NCBI RefSeq assembly: GCF_014207935.1
Contig: NZ_JACHLL010000004.1
Coordinates: 1 to 64,000, forward strand
Length of the DNA: 64,000 nt
Direction: 5' to 3'
Origin: Pseudomonas fluvialis
GTDB lineage: Bacteria; Pseudomonadota; Gammaproteobacteria; Pseudomonadales; Pseudomonadaceae
The notes under the pieces are model-generated. The model was not told where the DNA came from. It made no database searches and saw only the letters and a program-made list of their open reading frames with translations. Made by a program: the position numbers and the translations under genes. Below, piece after piece: positions 53,810-63,010 of this stretch (the first letter of the stretch is position 1; the number at the start of each line of letters is the position of its first letter).

Positions 53810-54724
53810 ATGCCCAATCTGCTGCGTCACCACCGCCTGAAACTCACCGCTCTGCTGCTGGCTGCCAACCTCGGCCTGCTCCTGCACCTGGCTGCCGGCG
53901 ATCTCAAGGCCATGGCCGAATGGGTCTGGCTGGATCTGATCGGCGAAGGCGGTTCCGCCCTGCTGGCGCTGGCCTGGCTGGGGCTGATCCTCAAGAGCCG
54001 GCCAGCCGGACGGGTGACCAACCTGCTGGCCATCGGCCTTGGCTGCGTGTTCTTTTCCTGGTGGGTGGACCTGCTCGACGAGTTCATCCAGATACCCGAT
54101 GCCATCACCTGGGACCACTGGCTGGAGTCGGCGCCGATGCCGCTCGGCCTGCTGCTGCTCACCTATGGCCTGTACCACTGGCACCACGAACAACTGGCCA
54201 TCAGCGCACAGATGGAGAAGCGCGAGCGACTGTTCCGCGAGCACCGCCTGTTCGACAAGCTCACCCCGCTGGGAGGCGCCGACTATCTGCGCCGCCAGCT
54301 GGAGCTGAGCCTGGCGCAGAGTTCCCGTGAACAGCAACCGCTGTCGCTGGTGGTGATCGATATCGATGACTTCGACAGCATCAACCAGCGCTACGGCCAT
54401 GCCGAAGGGGACCGGGTGCTGCAGGCCGTGACTCAGCAAATGTTGCTCAACCTGCGCCATCAGGACCTGCTCTGCCGCCTGGCCGGCGATCGCTTCGTGG
54501 TGCTCCTGAGCAATACCGGCGAAACCCTGGCCAGAACCCTGGCCACCGAGCTAGCCCAATCGATTGCCCATCTCGCCCACAAATCGCGCCAACACGGTGA
54601 ACGGCTTTTCCTGAGTGCGACCACCGCCACCGTGATGGCCTTGCAGGAAAGCCCCGAGAACCTCCTCCAGCGCCTCAACCTGGCCCTGGCCAAGGCCAAG
54701 CAACCACTGGCCCTGAGCGCCTGA
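53810..54724 (+). CDS. Membrane GGDEF protein with degenerate active site
   Basis: The 304-residue protein has about four membrane spans (10-29, 45-62, 70-86, 110-122), a short coiled coil, and a GGDEF domain from residue 150. The metal-binding region VVIDIDDFDSINQRYGHAEGD is good. The signature loop reads AGDRF (225-229) instead of GGDEF/GGEEF: the catalytic Glu is Arg. The inhibitory RxxD site five residues before (RHQD, 216-219) is preserved. It may bind c-di-GMP rather than make it. The downstream AraC gene starts 7 bp later. Confidence 0.8.
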   Translation: MPNLLRHHRLKLTALLLAANLGLLLHLAAGDLKAMAEWVWLDLIGEGGSALLALAWLGLILKSRPAGRVTNLLAIGLGCVFFSWWVDLLDEFIQIPDAITWDHWLESAPMPLGLLLLTYGLYHWHHEQLAISAQMEKRERLFREHRLFDKLTPLGGADYLRRQLELSLAQSSREQQPLSLVVIDIDDFDSINQRYGHAEGDRVLQAVTQQMLLNLRHQDLLCRLAGDRFVVLLSNTGETLARTLATELAQSIAHLAHKSRQHGERLFLSATTATVMALQESPENLLQRLNLALAKAKQPLALSA

Positions 54725-54731
54725 GACCAAC

Positions 54732-55766
54732 ATGACCCTGCCCTGTCACTGGTATGAGTGCGATACCCGCTGCATTGCCGTGCACCAACAGCCGGCCAGC
54801 CTGATCGAGCTGTGCCTCTCGCGCGGCATCGACAGCCATCGCCTGCTGCGTGGTACCAGCCTGTTCCTCGAAGATGTGGCGCAAGCCACCACGCAGATCA
54901 GCCCGAGTCAGTTCCTTGTCCTGATCGACAACGCCCAACGCCTGCTGGCGGCCGACGACTCCAGCTTCCTGTTCGGCCAACGTCTGCTGCCGGGGCATCA
55001 CGGCGCCGCCAGCCAGGCACTGGCCCTGGCCAACAACCTGCAACAGGCGCTGGAGCTGCTGGGCGAGCTGCGCGCCCTGCTCTCGCCACTGCTCAGCCCT
55101 CGCCTGCTGCTGGATGAACAGCACGCTTATCTGTACTGGCTGGACAGCTGCGGGCTGGGCGAGCAACGCCGGTTCCTGCTGGAGGCCAACATGACTGCGG
55201 TGGTGGCCATGAGCCGGCGCCTGGGCGGCGAACACCTGCCCTGGCAGTTTCACTTCCGCCAGGCCGCGCCGCGGCAGATCGAACAGTACTGGGTGCATCT
55301 GGGGGAAGACCTGCACTTCAACCGCCCTTACGACCTCCTGCGCCTGCCTCGCGAATGCCTCACGAGGCCCTGGCCGCAAACGGTACAGAGCACAGCCCAG
55401 GTCGCCTGTCAGCAGGCCCGCCAACAGCTGCAGGCCCTGGGTGTGCAGGCCAGCCTGCTGGATACCCTGCAGCGCTGGCTGCTGCGCCATGTGCGCCAGG
55501 CGCCCAACCTGGAACACGCCGCAGCGGCCCTGGCCATGAGCCCCGCCACGCTCAAGCGCAAGCTGCACAAACACGGCACCAGTTATCAGGAACAGCACGA
55601 CCAGATCCGTCTGCTGGTGGCGCTGTACCTCTACCAGTTAAAGGGTTACAGCAACGACGAAGTGGCCAGCCATCTGCGCTTCCACGACGCCACCAATTTC
55701 AGGCGTTCGTTCAAACGCTGGACCGGCCTGGCTCCAAGCGCCCTGCGCCAGCTGCTTGGTAACTGA
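54732..55766 (+). CDS. AraC-family transcriptional regulator
   Basis: This 344-residue protein has an N-terminal ligand region of the Arabinose_bd/OruR type (about 20-210). A C-terminal AraC domain follows, with MSPATLKRKLHKHGTSYQE and a second helix-turn-helix YSNDEVASHLRFHDATNFRR, ending GLAPSALRQ. It is 7 bp after the GGDEF gene and therefore probably co-transcribed; the regulated genes are unknown. Confidence 0.85.
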   Translation: MTLPCHWYECDTRCIAVHQQPASLIELCLSRGIDSHRLLRGTSLFLEDVAQATTQISPSQFLVLIDNAQRLLAADDSSFLFGQRLLPGHHGAASQALALANNLQQALELLGELRALLSPLLSPRLLLDEQHAYLYWLDSCGLGEQRRFLLEANMTAVVAMSRRLGGEHLPWQFHFRQAAPRQIEQYWVHLGEDLHFNRPYDLLRLPRECLTRPWPQTVQSTAQVACQQARQQLQALGVQASLLDTLQRWLLRHVRQAPNLEHAAAALAMSPATLKRKLHKHGTSYQEQHDQIRLLVALYLYQLKGYSNDEVASHLRFHDATNFRRSFKRWTGLAPSALRQLLGN

Positions 55767-55780
55767 CCCAAACGTGCAGG

Positions 55781-55816
55781 CAAAAAGAAGGCGGCACTGC
55801 TTGCGCAGTGCCGCCT
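55781..55816 (-). terminator. Rho-independent terminator of the thiolase gene
   Basis: A 12-bp perfect stem (AGGCGGCACTGC/GCAGTGCCGCCT) with a 4-nt loop is followed on the minus strand by TCTTTTTG. It lies about 70 bp after the thiolase stop. Its stem could also stop the convergent araC transcript. Confidence 0.88.
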
Positions 55817-55888
55817 CAATCACGGAGTTGACACTCTGTCGAACTCGGCCGCCTACCGACACAACATGGCGGCCCAGTGAACCTTGGA

Positions 55889-57166
55889 TTACTTCTCCAG
55901 GATCGCGGTCACACCCTGGCCGCCGGCGGCGCAGATGGAGATCAGGCCACGGCCTTCACCGGCCACCGAGAGCAGCTTGGCCAGGTTGGCGACGATGCGC
56001 CCGCCGGTCGCGGCAAACGGGTGGCCGGCGGCCAGGGAGCTGCCCTTGACGTTCATCTTGCTGCGGTCGATGGCGCCCAGCGGCTTGTCCAGGCCCAGGC
56101 GGGTCTTGCAGTAGTCGGCGTCTTCCCAGGCCTTGAGGGTGCAGAGCACCTGGGCGGCGAAGGCTTCGTGGATCTCGTAGTAGTCGAAGTCCTGCAGGGT
56201 CAGCTTGTTGCGCGCCAGCAGGCGCGGTACGGCATAGGCCGGCGCCATCAGCAGGCCCTCGTCACCTTTGACGAAGTCCACGGCGGCCGCTTCGCCATCC
56301 TTGAAGTAGGCGAGGATCGGCAGGCCACGGGCCTTGGCCCACTCTTCGCTGGCCAGCAGCACCACCGAGGCGCCATCGGTCAGCGGCGTGGAGTTGGCCG
56401 CGGTCATGGTGCCGCGCGCGCTGCGCTCGAAGCAGGGCTTGAGGGTCTTGAGCTTTTCCAGGCTGATGTCCGGACGCAGGTTCTGGTCGCGGGTCAGGCC
56501 ACGGAACGGGGTGATCAGGTCACTGTGCCAGCCTTCTGCATAGGACGCGGCGAGCTTCTGGTGGCTGGTCACGGCCAGTACGTCCTGCTCGTCACGCGGG
56601 ATTTCCCAGCGCTGCGCCATCAGTTCGCAGGACTCGCCCATGGACAGGCCGGTGCGCGGCTCGCCGTTGCGCGGGATAGCCGGGGCCAGGTGGCGCGGGC
56701 GTACCTTGAGCAGGGTCTTGAGCTTGTCGCTGGTGGTCTTGCCACGGTTGGCTTCGAGCAGAATCTGGCGCAGCTCTTCGTGCACACCGATGGGCGCATC
56801 GGAGGTGGTGTCCACGCCGCCTGCGATGCCGCATTCGATCTGCCCCAGGGCAATCTTGTTGGCCACCAGCAGTGCCGCTTCCAGGCCGGTACCACAAGCC
56901 TGCTGCAGGTCGTAGGCCGGGGTCTCGGCCGACAGGCGCGAACCCAGCACGCATTCGCGGGCGAGGTTGAAGTCACGGGAGTGCTTGAGCACCGCCCCGG
57001 CGACGAATTCGCCCATGCGCTGGCCGTGCAGGTTGAAGCGCTCGACCAGACCATCCAGGGCGCTGGTCAGCATGTCCTGGTTGCACGCCGTGGCGTACAC
57101 GGTATTGGAACGGGCGAAGGGAATACGGTTGCCGCCGACGATGGCGACCCGACGCAGCTGGGCCAT
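55889..57166 (-). CDS. fadI: Acetyl-CoA C-acyltransferase (FadI-like thiolase)
   Basis: This 425-residue thiolase has the acyl-Cys motif LQQACGTGLEAALL (Cys near 90), the C-terminal GHPFAATGGRI with its His, and the second Cys in CAAGGQG. It resembles FadI and P. aeruginosa PA4785 in length and sequence. It cleaves or forms 3-ketoacyl-CoA. The start at 57166 (MAQLRRVAIVGG) is the family start. Divergent from the FabG-like reductase gene, a pairing also seen in P. aeruginosa (PA4785/PA4786). Confidence 0.9.
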   Translation of the reverse strand: MAQLRRVAIVGGNRIPFARSNTVYATACNQDMLTSALDGLVERFNLHGQRMGEFVAGAVLKHSRDFNLARECVLGSRLSAETPAYDLQQACGTGLEAALLVANKIALGQIECGIAGGVDTTSDAPIGVHEELRQILLEANRGKTTSDKLKTLLKVRPRHLAPAIPRNGEPRTGLSMGESCELMAQRWEIPRDEQDVLAVTSHQKLAASYAEGWHSDLITPFRGLTRDQNLRPDISLEKLKTLKPCFERSARGTMTAANSTPLTDGASVVLLASEEWAKARGLPILAYFKDGEAAAVDFVKGDEGLLMAPAYAVPRLLARNKLTLQDFDYYEIHEAFAAQVLCTLKAWEDADYCKTRLGLDKPLGAIDRSKMNVKGSSLAAGHPFAATGGRIVANLAKLLSVAGEGRGLISICAAGGQGVTAILEK

Positions 57167-57336
57167 GGAGTGCTCCTGAAGTTGAGGCTGTTGCCAGTGG
57201 CGCACAGGCTAGCGTCTGGCCGAATCGCCGCATTGGCCGCCTTGCCAGGGCGCCAGGCAGCGCGGTCAATTGCGTCATCGCCCGGCATGCGTAGAGTGGC
57301 GACACTTTTCGAACCCTGCACCACGGGAGCCAGTCC

Positions 57337-58692
57337 ATGTCCGATCGTTACCTTGCCTTCGTCAACTCCAATTTCGGCCGCCGCCTGGCCGGCTCCCTCG
57401 GCCTGCCGGCACCGGTACGCCTGGAGCGCTGGATGGCCGGCCGGGCACGCCCGGTGGATGGCGCCCTGCTGCTCGGCGGCGACGGCAGCCTGGCCGAAGC
57501 CGCCAGCGGCGTGCTGAACAAGCTGACCGACGAGAGCTACGCCGATGTCGAAGGCCGTTTCGGCCTTAAGCGCTGGACCGCCGAGCACGGCCCGAAACTC
57601 AAGGCTCTGGTGTTCGATGCCAGCGGCCTGACCAAATTCGAGCAACTGATCGAGCTGCGCAATTTCTTCCAGCCGGCCATGAAGGGCCTGGGCAAGTGCC
57701 CGCGCGTGGTGGTGCTGGGCCGCGCCCCGGAATCGCTTAAGGACCCGGTCGCCGCCAGCGTGCAGCGTTCGCTGGAAGGTTTCACCCGCTCGCTGGGCAA
57801 GGAAATCCGCCGCGGCGGCAACGTGCAGCTGCTGTATGTGGCCAAGGGCGCGGAAAACCAGCTGGAAGGCGCCCTGCGCTTCTTCCTCTCGCCCAAGAGC
57901 GCCTATGTCTCCGCCCAGGTGCTGCGCCTGACCCCGGCCAGTGAACAGGTCAAGGACTGGACCCGCCCGCTGGCTGGCAAGAAGGCCCTGGTCACTGGTG
58001 CCTCGCGCGGTATCGGCGCGGCCATCGCCGAAGTGCTGGCGCGTGACGGTGCCGAGGTGATCCTGCTCGACGTGCCGCCGGCCAAGGAAGCGCTGCAGGG
58101 CCTGGCCGCCCGCCTGGGTGGCCAGGCGGTGGCGCTGGACATCTGCGCCGAGGATGCCCCGGCGCAACTGCTGGAAGCGCTGCCCGAGGGGGTCGATATC
58201 GTCGTGCACAACGCCGGTATCACCCGCGACAAGACCATCGCCAAGATGAGCGATGCCTTCTGGGACTCGGTGATCAACGTCAACCTCAAGGCTCCGCAGG
58301 TGCTGACCCAGGCCATGCTGGATGCCGGCAAGATCAATGACAACGGCCGCATCGTGCTGATCGCCTCGATCTCCGGCATTGCTGGCAACCTCGGCCAGAG
58401 CAACTACGCGGTGAGCAAGGCCGGCGTCATCGGTCTGGCCCAGGCCTGGGCGCCGACCTTGGCCAAGCGCGGCATCACCATCAACGCCGTGGCGCCGGGC
58501 TTTATCGAAACCCAGATGACGGCGGCCATCCCCTTCACCATTCGCGAAGCCGGCCGGCGCATGAACTCGATGAACCAGGGTGGCCAGCCGCAGGACGTGG
58601 CCGAGGCCGTGGCCTGGTTCGCCCAACCGAGTTCCGGCGCCCTCAACGCGCAGGTCATGCGCGTGTGCGGGCAGAGCCTGCTCGGCGCCTGA
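57337..58692 (+). CDS. High-molecular-weight 3-oxoacyl-ACP/CoA reductase (FabG4/PA4786-like)
   Basis: The 451-residue protein has an N-terminal flavodoxin-like domain (1-205) and a C-terminal short-chain reductase domain with nucleotide loop VTGASRGIGAAIAEVLA, catalytic Ser and YAVSKAG (Tyr and Lys), and NAVAPGFIETQMT. This two-domain form is about 200 residues longer than ordinary FabG and corresponds to FabG4 of Mycobacterium and PA4786. It reduces 3-oxoacyl-CoA or ACP with NADH. It probably works with the divergent thiolase. Confidence 0.9.
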   Translation: MSDRYLAFVNSNFGRRLAGSLGLPAPVRLERWMAGRARPVDGALLLGGDGSLAEAASGVLNKLTDESYADVEGRFGLKRWTAEHGPKLKALVFDASGLTKFEQLIELRNFFQPAMKGLGKCPRVVVLGRAPESLKDPVAASVQRSLEGFTRSLGKEIRRGGNVQLLYVAKGAENQLEGALRFFLSPKSAYVSAQVLRLTPASEQVKDWTRPLAGKKALVTGASRGIGAAIAEVLARDGAEVILLDVPPAKEALQGLAARLGGQAVALDICAEDAPAQLLEALPEGVDIVVHNAGITRDKTIAKMSDAFWDSVINVNLKAPQVLTQAMLDAGKINDNGRIVLIASISGIAGNLGQSNYAVSKAGVIGLAQAWAPTLAKRGITINAVAPGFIETQMTAAIPFTIREAGRRMNSMNQGGQPQDVAEAVAWFAQPSSGALNAQVMRVCGQSLLGA

Positions 58693-58694
58693 GG

Positions 58695-58964
58695 CTAGGG
58701 GCTGTTGCCATTTCGGCGCAAACCGCGTTGCCGCGCCAAATGGCGCCAAGCTAGGCGTAGGACGCCGGCAATGGTCATTCCCTTGCCAAGTCCTGCAACG
58801 ACGCCTGGCGCAATTTGCCGCGCAACCCGAAGGGACGGGCCGCTTTTTGCGCACCGCGGTGTTGCTCGATGGCTCATTTAGCTGGCTAAACTTCGCATCT
58901 CGCGCCTTGCCGTGCGCAAAAAGCGGCTCCGTCGCGGCTGTGCCGAAACGGCAACAGACCCTAG
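58695..58964. repeat. 270-bp MITE-like inverted-repeat element
   Basis: Terminal inverted repeats of 26 bp (58695-58720 and 58939-58964, 23 matches) start with CTAG and contain CTGTTGCC and TTTCGGC. A second internal pair, GGGCCGCTTTTTGCGCAC and its inverse (58834-58854 and 58912-58933), lies inside. No open frame of its own is convincing. It fills the gap between the reductase and the lipoprotein gene. Confidence 0.7.
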
Positions 58965-59095
58965 GCATTGTCACCGCCCGGGGCCCTGCGTCCCCGGCGG
59001 TGTTACCGGCCTCTGCCGTGCGCCCTTCGCAAGTTCGGCGCCATGGCATGCCGTCAGTCGCTAACATGAGCGGACTCTCTGCCAGGAATCCGCCC

Positions 59096-59596
59096 ATGCT
59101 GATCGCCCGCCTGTTTGCTCCCGCCCTTGTATTGCTGGCCCTCGCCGGCTGCAGCACGCCCGCCAACGAAGCCATTCAGGTCGCACCGCAGGCCAGTGCC
59201 GCGCAGTACCAGAGTTTCAGTGTGGCGCCCATCCGTGCGCCGGGACACCGGCTGGACCTGGAACAACGCTTCACCACGGCCGTTGTCCGTGCCCTGGAAA
59301 CCAAAGGTTATCAGCGGCTGGACCAGGGTGATTTAAAGGTGATCTATGCCCTGGGCCTGAGCAAGGAAAGTGGCGTCGAACTCAAGCCGGTGCAGGTGGG
59401 GGGCGCCACCTACACCCAGACGCTGACCACCGAGGAAGAGCGCGCCCGCCTGGTCCTGCGCATCCTCGATGCCCACAGTAAGGCCGTGCTCTACGAAGCC
59501 AATATCAGCCGCCAGCTGCACAACCCCGATATGTCCCAGGAAAACTTCGACCGCGGCGTCGCCAAGATCCTCGCCGACTTCCCCGCCCGCCGCTAA
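59096..59596 (+). CDS. DUF4136 lipoprotein
   Basis: This 166-residue protein has a lipobox LALAGC (Cys about 19). It carries a DUF4136 domain (FSVAPIRAPGHRLDLEQRF, VVRALETKGYQRL, GGATYTQTLT..., ARLVLRILDAHS). Such lipoproteins sit in the cell envelope; the function is unknown. AGGAA precedes the ATG at 59096. The frame is open upstream through the MITE-like element, but that part is not protein-like. Confidence 0.85.
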   Translation: MLIARLFAPALVLLALAGCSTPANEAIQVAPQASAAQYQSFSVAPIRAPGHRLDLEQRFTTAVVRALETKGYQRLDQGDLKVIYALGLSKESGVELKPVQVGGATYTQTLTTEEERARLVLRILDAHSKAVLYEANISRQLHNPDMSQENFDRGVAKILADFPARR

Positions 59597-59613
59597 ACGC
59601 CTGGTTCAGGCGC

Positions 59614-60009
59614 TCAGACCTGCGCGCGGGCCTCGGCCTGGCGCAGGCAGAGAAACGCCAGTGCCGCCGACACAGCTTCAAACAGCAACGCGGCCAGGTT
59701 GAAGGTCTGCTGCGCGCCGCCATCCAGCCACAAACCGCCGACACGCGCCAGCGCCAGGGCGCCATACAGCAGCACCAGCAGCATCCAGGTGGCCTCCTGC
59801 AGATTCGGACGCAGCAGCGCCAGCCCCAGCCAGGCCGCCAGGCCCAACTGCAGACCACCGTAATAAGCCCGCACATCGGTGACCGCCGCGCTCTGCATCA
59901 GCAGCATGCCACTGAGGTTGGCCATGGCCTCGGGCTGGGTGAAATAGGCCAGACCGAAACCGGCCAGCGTCAGGGCCTGAACCCCGAGAAACACACGTGT
60001 CCACAGCAT
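59614..60009 (-). CDS. DUF4345-like small membrane protein
   Basis: This 131-residue protein has four hydrophobic spans (about 8-25, 45-62, 70-90, 98-120). The pattern YFTQPEAMANLSGM, RAYYGGLQLGLA fits DUF4345. Role unknown. It is expressed toward the DUF4136 lipoprotein gene with a 17-bp gap. Confidence 0.75.
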   Translation of the reverse strand: MLWTRVFLGVQALTLAGFGLAYFTQPEAMANLSGMLLMQSAAVTDVRAYYGGLQLGLAAWLGLALLRPNLQEATWMLLVLLYGALALARVGGLWLDGGAQQTFNLAALLFEAVSAALAFLCLRQAEARAQV

Positions 60010-60114
60010 CGGCAATCCCCCTGAAAGTCTCCGGCGAGCATAGGGGCAAATCCGCCAAACGCCTACCACCGCCCTGAGCTACAGTAGCCACTTTTCTTTA
60101 CGGAGCGCTGACCC

Positions 60115-60972
60115 ATGCAGTACTGGCAACTGGATGTATTTGCCGAGCGGCCGCTGGCCGGCAATGGCCTGGCTGCCTTCGCCGATGCCCGCGGGCTTTC
60201 CGCCAGCGCCATGCAGGCACTGACGATTGAACTGCGCCAGTTCGAGTCGATCTTTCTCCTGCCGACCGCCAGTGCGGACTGTTTCCGCGCGCATATTTTC
60301 ACCGCCGAGGAGGAACTTCCCTTCGCCGGCCACCCGCTGCTCGGGGCGGCGGCGCTGCTGCATCATCTGCATGCAGGTGAACAGCACGAAAGCCACTGGC
60401 AGCTGGAGCTTCGCGAAAAGACGGTCCCCCTGAGCAGTCAGCGGCGCGGATCAGGCTTCTACACCGAAATGAATCAGGGCAATGCCGAATTCGGCGCGGT
60501 GCTGAGCTCTCAGCAGGCCCGCTGGCTGGCGGAAGCCTTTGGCAGTGAGCATGACAGTCGTCACCCGGCTCAGGTGGTCAGCACCGGCCTGCCCTATGTG
60601 CTGCTGCCAGTCAGCAGCACCGGGCTGGCCAACGCCAGACAGCGGGAAAACATGCAACCGCTGCTCGATGAGCTGGGCGCCGCCTTCGTCTTTCTGATGG
60701 ATGTGGACGCCGCCGAAGGCCGGACCTGGGACCCCGAGGGCGTCATCGAGGACATCGCCACCGGCAGTGCCGCTGGCCCCGTCGCCGCCTGGCGGGTGGC
60801 TCGCGGGCTCAACCAGAGCGGCGAACCGTTCAGCCTCCATCAGGGACGCTTTCTGCGACGCCCGAGCCAGCTCGACGTTCAGGTCAGCGCTGACGGACAG
60901 GTCAGGGTCGGCGGGCAGGTTCAGTTGCTGGCCCGCGGTGAATTGCTGCTGAGCGCCGGACAGCTGCCCTGA
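60115..60972 (+). CDS. PhzF-family isomerase/epimerase
   Basis: This 285-residue PhzF-fold protein has DVFAERPLAGNGLAAF, FESIFLL (with the family's acidic residue), FTAEEELPFAGHPLLGAA and EDIATGSAAGPVAAW. PhzF proteins catalyse isomerisations; only the phenazine member has a firm role and no phz genes are nearby, so the substrate is unknown. Confidence 0.85.
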   Translation: MQYWQLDVFAERPLAGNGLAAFADARGLSASAMQALTIELRQFESIFLLPTASADCFRAHIFTAEEELPFAGHPLLGAAALLHHLHAGEQHESHWQLELREKTVPLSSQRRGSGFYTEMNQGNAEFGAVLSSQQARWLAEAFGSEHDSRHPAQVVSTGLPYVLLPVSSTGLANARQRENMQPLLDELGAAFVFLMDVDAAEGRTWDPEGVIEDIATGSAAGPVAAWRVARGLNQSGEPFSLHQGRFLRRPSQLDVQVSADGQVRVGGQVQLLARGELLLSAGQLP

Positions 60973-61054
60973 GCAAGGCCATATCCTGCAACAGTCCTTG
61001 TCTTCAACTGAACGCGAAGGCCACGTAGCCTGTTGCTTTTGCTGGAGGCTCACC

Positions 61055-61480
61055 ATGAGATCACTACTGCTTGCCACGCTGCTGCTCAGCGCCACTGTCC
61101 AGGCCGGCGAAACCCCGGTGATTGATGTCCACCGCGACGCCAACTGTGGTTGCTGCAAGGCCTGGATCGAACACCTTGAGAACAACGGCTTCAAGGTCAA
61201 CGATCACGTGGAAGCCGACATGGGCGCCGTCAAGGCCCGCCTCGGCGTGCCGCCACGTCTGGCTTCCTGTCACACCGGGGTGATCAATGGCCAGTTCGTC
61301 GAAGGCCATGTGCCGGCCCGCGATATTCTCGGGCTCAAGCAGCGGCCCGAGCTGGCAGGTCTGGCCGTACCGGGCATGCCACACGGCTCGCCCGGCATGG
61401 AAACCGGCCGTCAGGACCGCTACGAGGTGATCGGTCTCGACCGTCAGGGCCAGGAAAGCGTGGTGCAGAGCTACCCCTGA
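61055..61480 (+). CDS. DUF411 periplasmic metal-binding protein
   Basis: This 141-residue protein has a signal peptide (MRSLLLATLLLSATVQAG). DUF411 sequence follows with the metal-ligand motif NCGCCKAWIEHL and LASCHTGVINGQFVEGHVP. The family is linked to copper and silver resistance. GGAGG precedes the ATG at 61055. The copA region is 30 kb off, so it stands alone here. Confidence 0.85.
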   Translation: MRSLLLATLLLSATVQAGETPVIDVHRDANCGCCKAWIEHLENNGFKVNDHVEADMGAVKARLGVPPRLASCHTGVINGQFVEGHVPARDILGLKQRPELAGLAVPGMPHGSPGMETGRQDRYEVIGLDRQGQESVVQSYP

Positions 61481-61552
61481 TACATACCCACTTGCCGGGC
61501 GTCCGACGAAAGGCAACACTGCAGCGATAACCCTCTGCACAAGGTTTGCCGT

Positions 61553-62413
61553 ATGCCCGTCTCGCCCAGCCTGCATGGCTGCCCTTCCGCCCCGCGCCAG
61601 CAGGGCGGAATCCTCCTCAAACTGCTGCTGGGCCTGGTGATATTGCTGCTGATCGGTGCGGCGTTACTGTTCAAGCTGCGCCCAGAACTGTTCGCCATGC
61701 TCCAGACCACGCCAGCCATCCCGGCACCCAGCACCGCGCAGGCGCCCGTCGAAAAGCCCAAGCCGATTGTCCCACCCAGCGACAGCCGCCAACTGGTACA
61801 GGCCGTGCTGCTCAGCAGCGAAAATGTGCTGGGAGAGCTGATGGCGCGTGCCGATCAGGTCTACAAGAAACCGCAGAGCCAACTGTTCGAAGGTAGCGTC
61901 AGCAACCCCTGTACCGCCCCAACCAAGGCGAGCGGCACTTTCTACTGCAGCAAGAACAAGACCCTGTACATCGACCTCGGTCAGTTGCAGCAACTGCAGG
62001 CGGATTACCCGGCAGAAGGCGCCGTCGCCCAGGCCTACCTGATCATGCGATCCGTGAGTCAGCACGCCAGCGCTCAGACGGGGCTCTATGCTCACTTCAA
62101 AATAGCCCAGCAGATTGCCGGCAAGGGCAAGGACAGTGACGAACTCAAGCTGCGCTTCAACCTGCTCAAGGACTGCTTCACCGGGGTGTGGGCCGGCTAT
62201 GCCCGCAAACGCCTGGATTGGCTGGAGGAACGACAGTTGGGCCCCGCATTGATCGCCGCGAATGTGGTGACCCAGAGCCGCCTGCAGCAGGACAGCACCA
62301 GCCAGTGGCCGGAACCCATCAGCCACGGCACCTCAAGCCAGCGTGAATATGCGCTCAAACTGGGCTTCACGTCGGGTGACCCGAAGTCCTGCGACCCCTT
62401 TATCCGGCCCTGA
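61553..62413 (+). CDS. YpfJ-like putative metallopeptidase that lacks its zinc ligands
   Basis: This 286-residue protein has a single N-terminal membrane span (20-40) and a periplasmic domain matching the YpfJ/neutral zinc metallopeptidase family (GTFYCSKNKTLYIDL, DCFTGVWAGYA, SHGTSSQREYALKLGF). Where YpfJ has a HEVGHH-like zinc site this protein reads MRSVSQH (165-171), and the third ligand region (EL-ADC) is altered. It should be proteolytically inactive and may act as a binding or scaffold protein. Confidence 0.75.
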   Translation: MPVSPSLHGCPSAPRQQGGILLKLLLGLVILLLIGAALLFKLRPELFAMLQTTPAIPAPSTAQAPVEKPKPIVPPSDSRQLVQAVLLSSENVLGELMARADQVYKKPQSQLFEGSVSNPCTAPTKASGTFYCSKNKTLYIDLGQLQQLQADYPAEGAVAQAYLIMRSVSQHASAQTGLYAHFKIAQQIAGKGKDSDELKLRFNLLKDCFTGVWAGYARKRLDWLEERQLGPALIAANVVTQSRLQQDSTSQWPEPISHGTSSQREYALKLGFTSGDPKSCDPFIRP

Positions 62414-63010
62414 TCAGAGCAGCGCCAGCAACTCGGCGCAGCTGCCGGCATGCAGGTCGGTCAGCTGCGGCCAGGGGTTCTCCGGCAGGTTGACCAGCAC
62501 TGCGCAGGCTCCGGCCTGGCGCGCGCACTCCAGGTCATAGCGGTAGTCACCGACCATCACCAGACGGCTGCTGGGCACCTGCCAGTGGGCCGCCAGGTGC
62601 AGCAGGCCACCCGGATCAGGCTTGGGCGGCGCTTCGTCACGGCCGAGGATGGCCGCTTCGGCAAAGCACTCGCGCAGACCAATCACCTCCAGCGTCAGCT
62701 CGGCCAGCGGCAGGGCATTGCGGGTCAGGATGCCCAGCTGGCAACCCCGCCGATACAGGGTCTGCACCAGTTCACGGGCGCCCGGCGCCGGCTGCGCGGC
62801 CAGGGCCAGTTCGCGCTCATGGGCCAGGAGCCAGGCATGCTTGGCCGCCGCCTCATCCTCCGGCAGCTGCGCCAGGTGCGCCAGGATGTCGTGCTCCTGG
62901 GGGATGTCCAAAGCACGCTTGATCGCCGGAAAGTCGTGAATCGCCAGGGTCAGGGTTCCGTCCATGTCGAACACCCAGTGCTGACGGTCACGCAGCGCGG
63001 CAGGGGTCAT
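62414..63010 (-). CDS. HAD-family phosphatase
   Basis: This 198-residue haloacid dehalogenase-like hydrolase has DMDGTLT with the nucleophilic Asp, LTRNALP (motif II) and GDYRYDLECA (motif IV). It resembles phosphoglycolate phosphatase/PhnX-type cap-I members. The substrate is unknown. Its ATG overlaps the stop of the thioesterase (ATGA). Confidence 0.85.
   Translation of the reverse strand: MTPAALRDRQHWVFDMDGTLTLAIHDFPAIKRALDIPQEHDILAHLAQLPEDEAAAKHAWLLAHERELALAAQPAPGARELVQTLYRRGCQLGILTRNALPLAELTLEVIGLRECFAEAAILGRDEAPPKPDPGGLLHLAAHWQVPSSRLVMVGDYRYDLECARQAGACAVLVNLPENPWPQLTDLHAGSCAELLALL

Noticed and set aside
58580..59095. N-terminal extension of the DUF4136 lipoprotein through the MITE-like element
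   Set aside because: The frame is merely open; a proper lipoprotein signal with a ribosome site begins at 59096.
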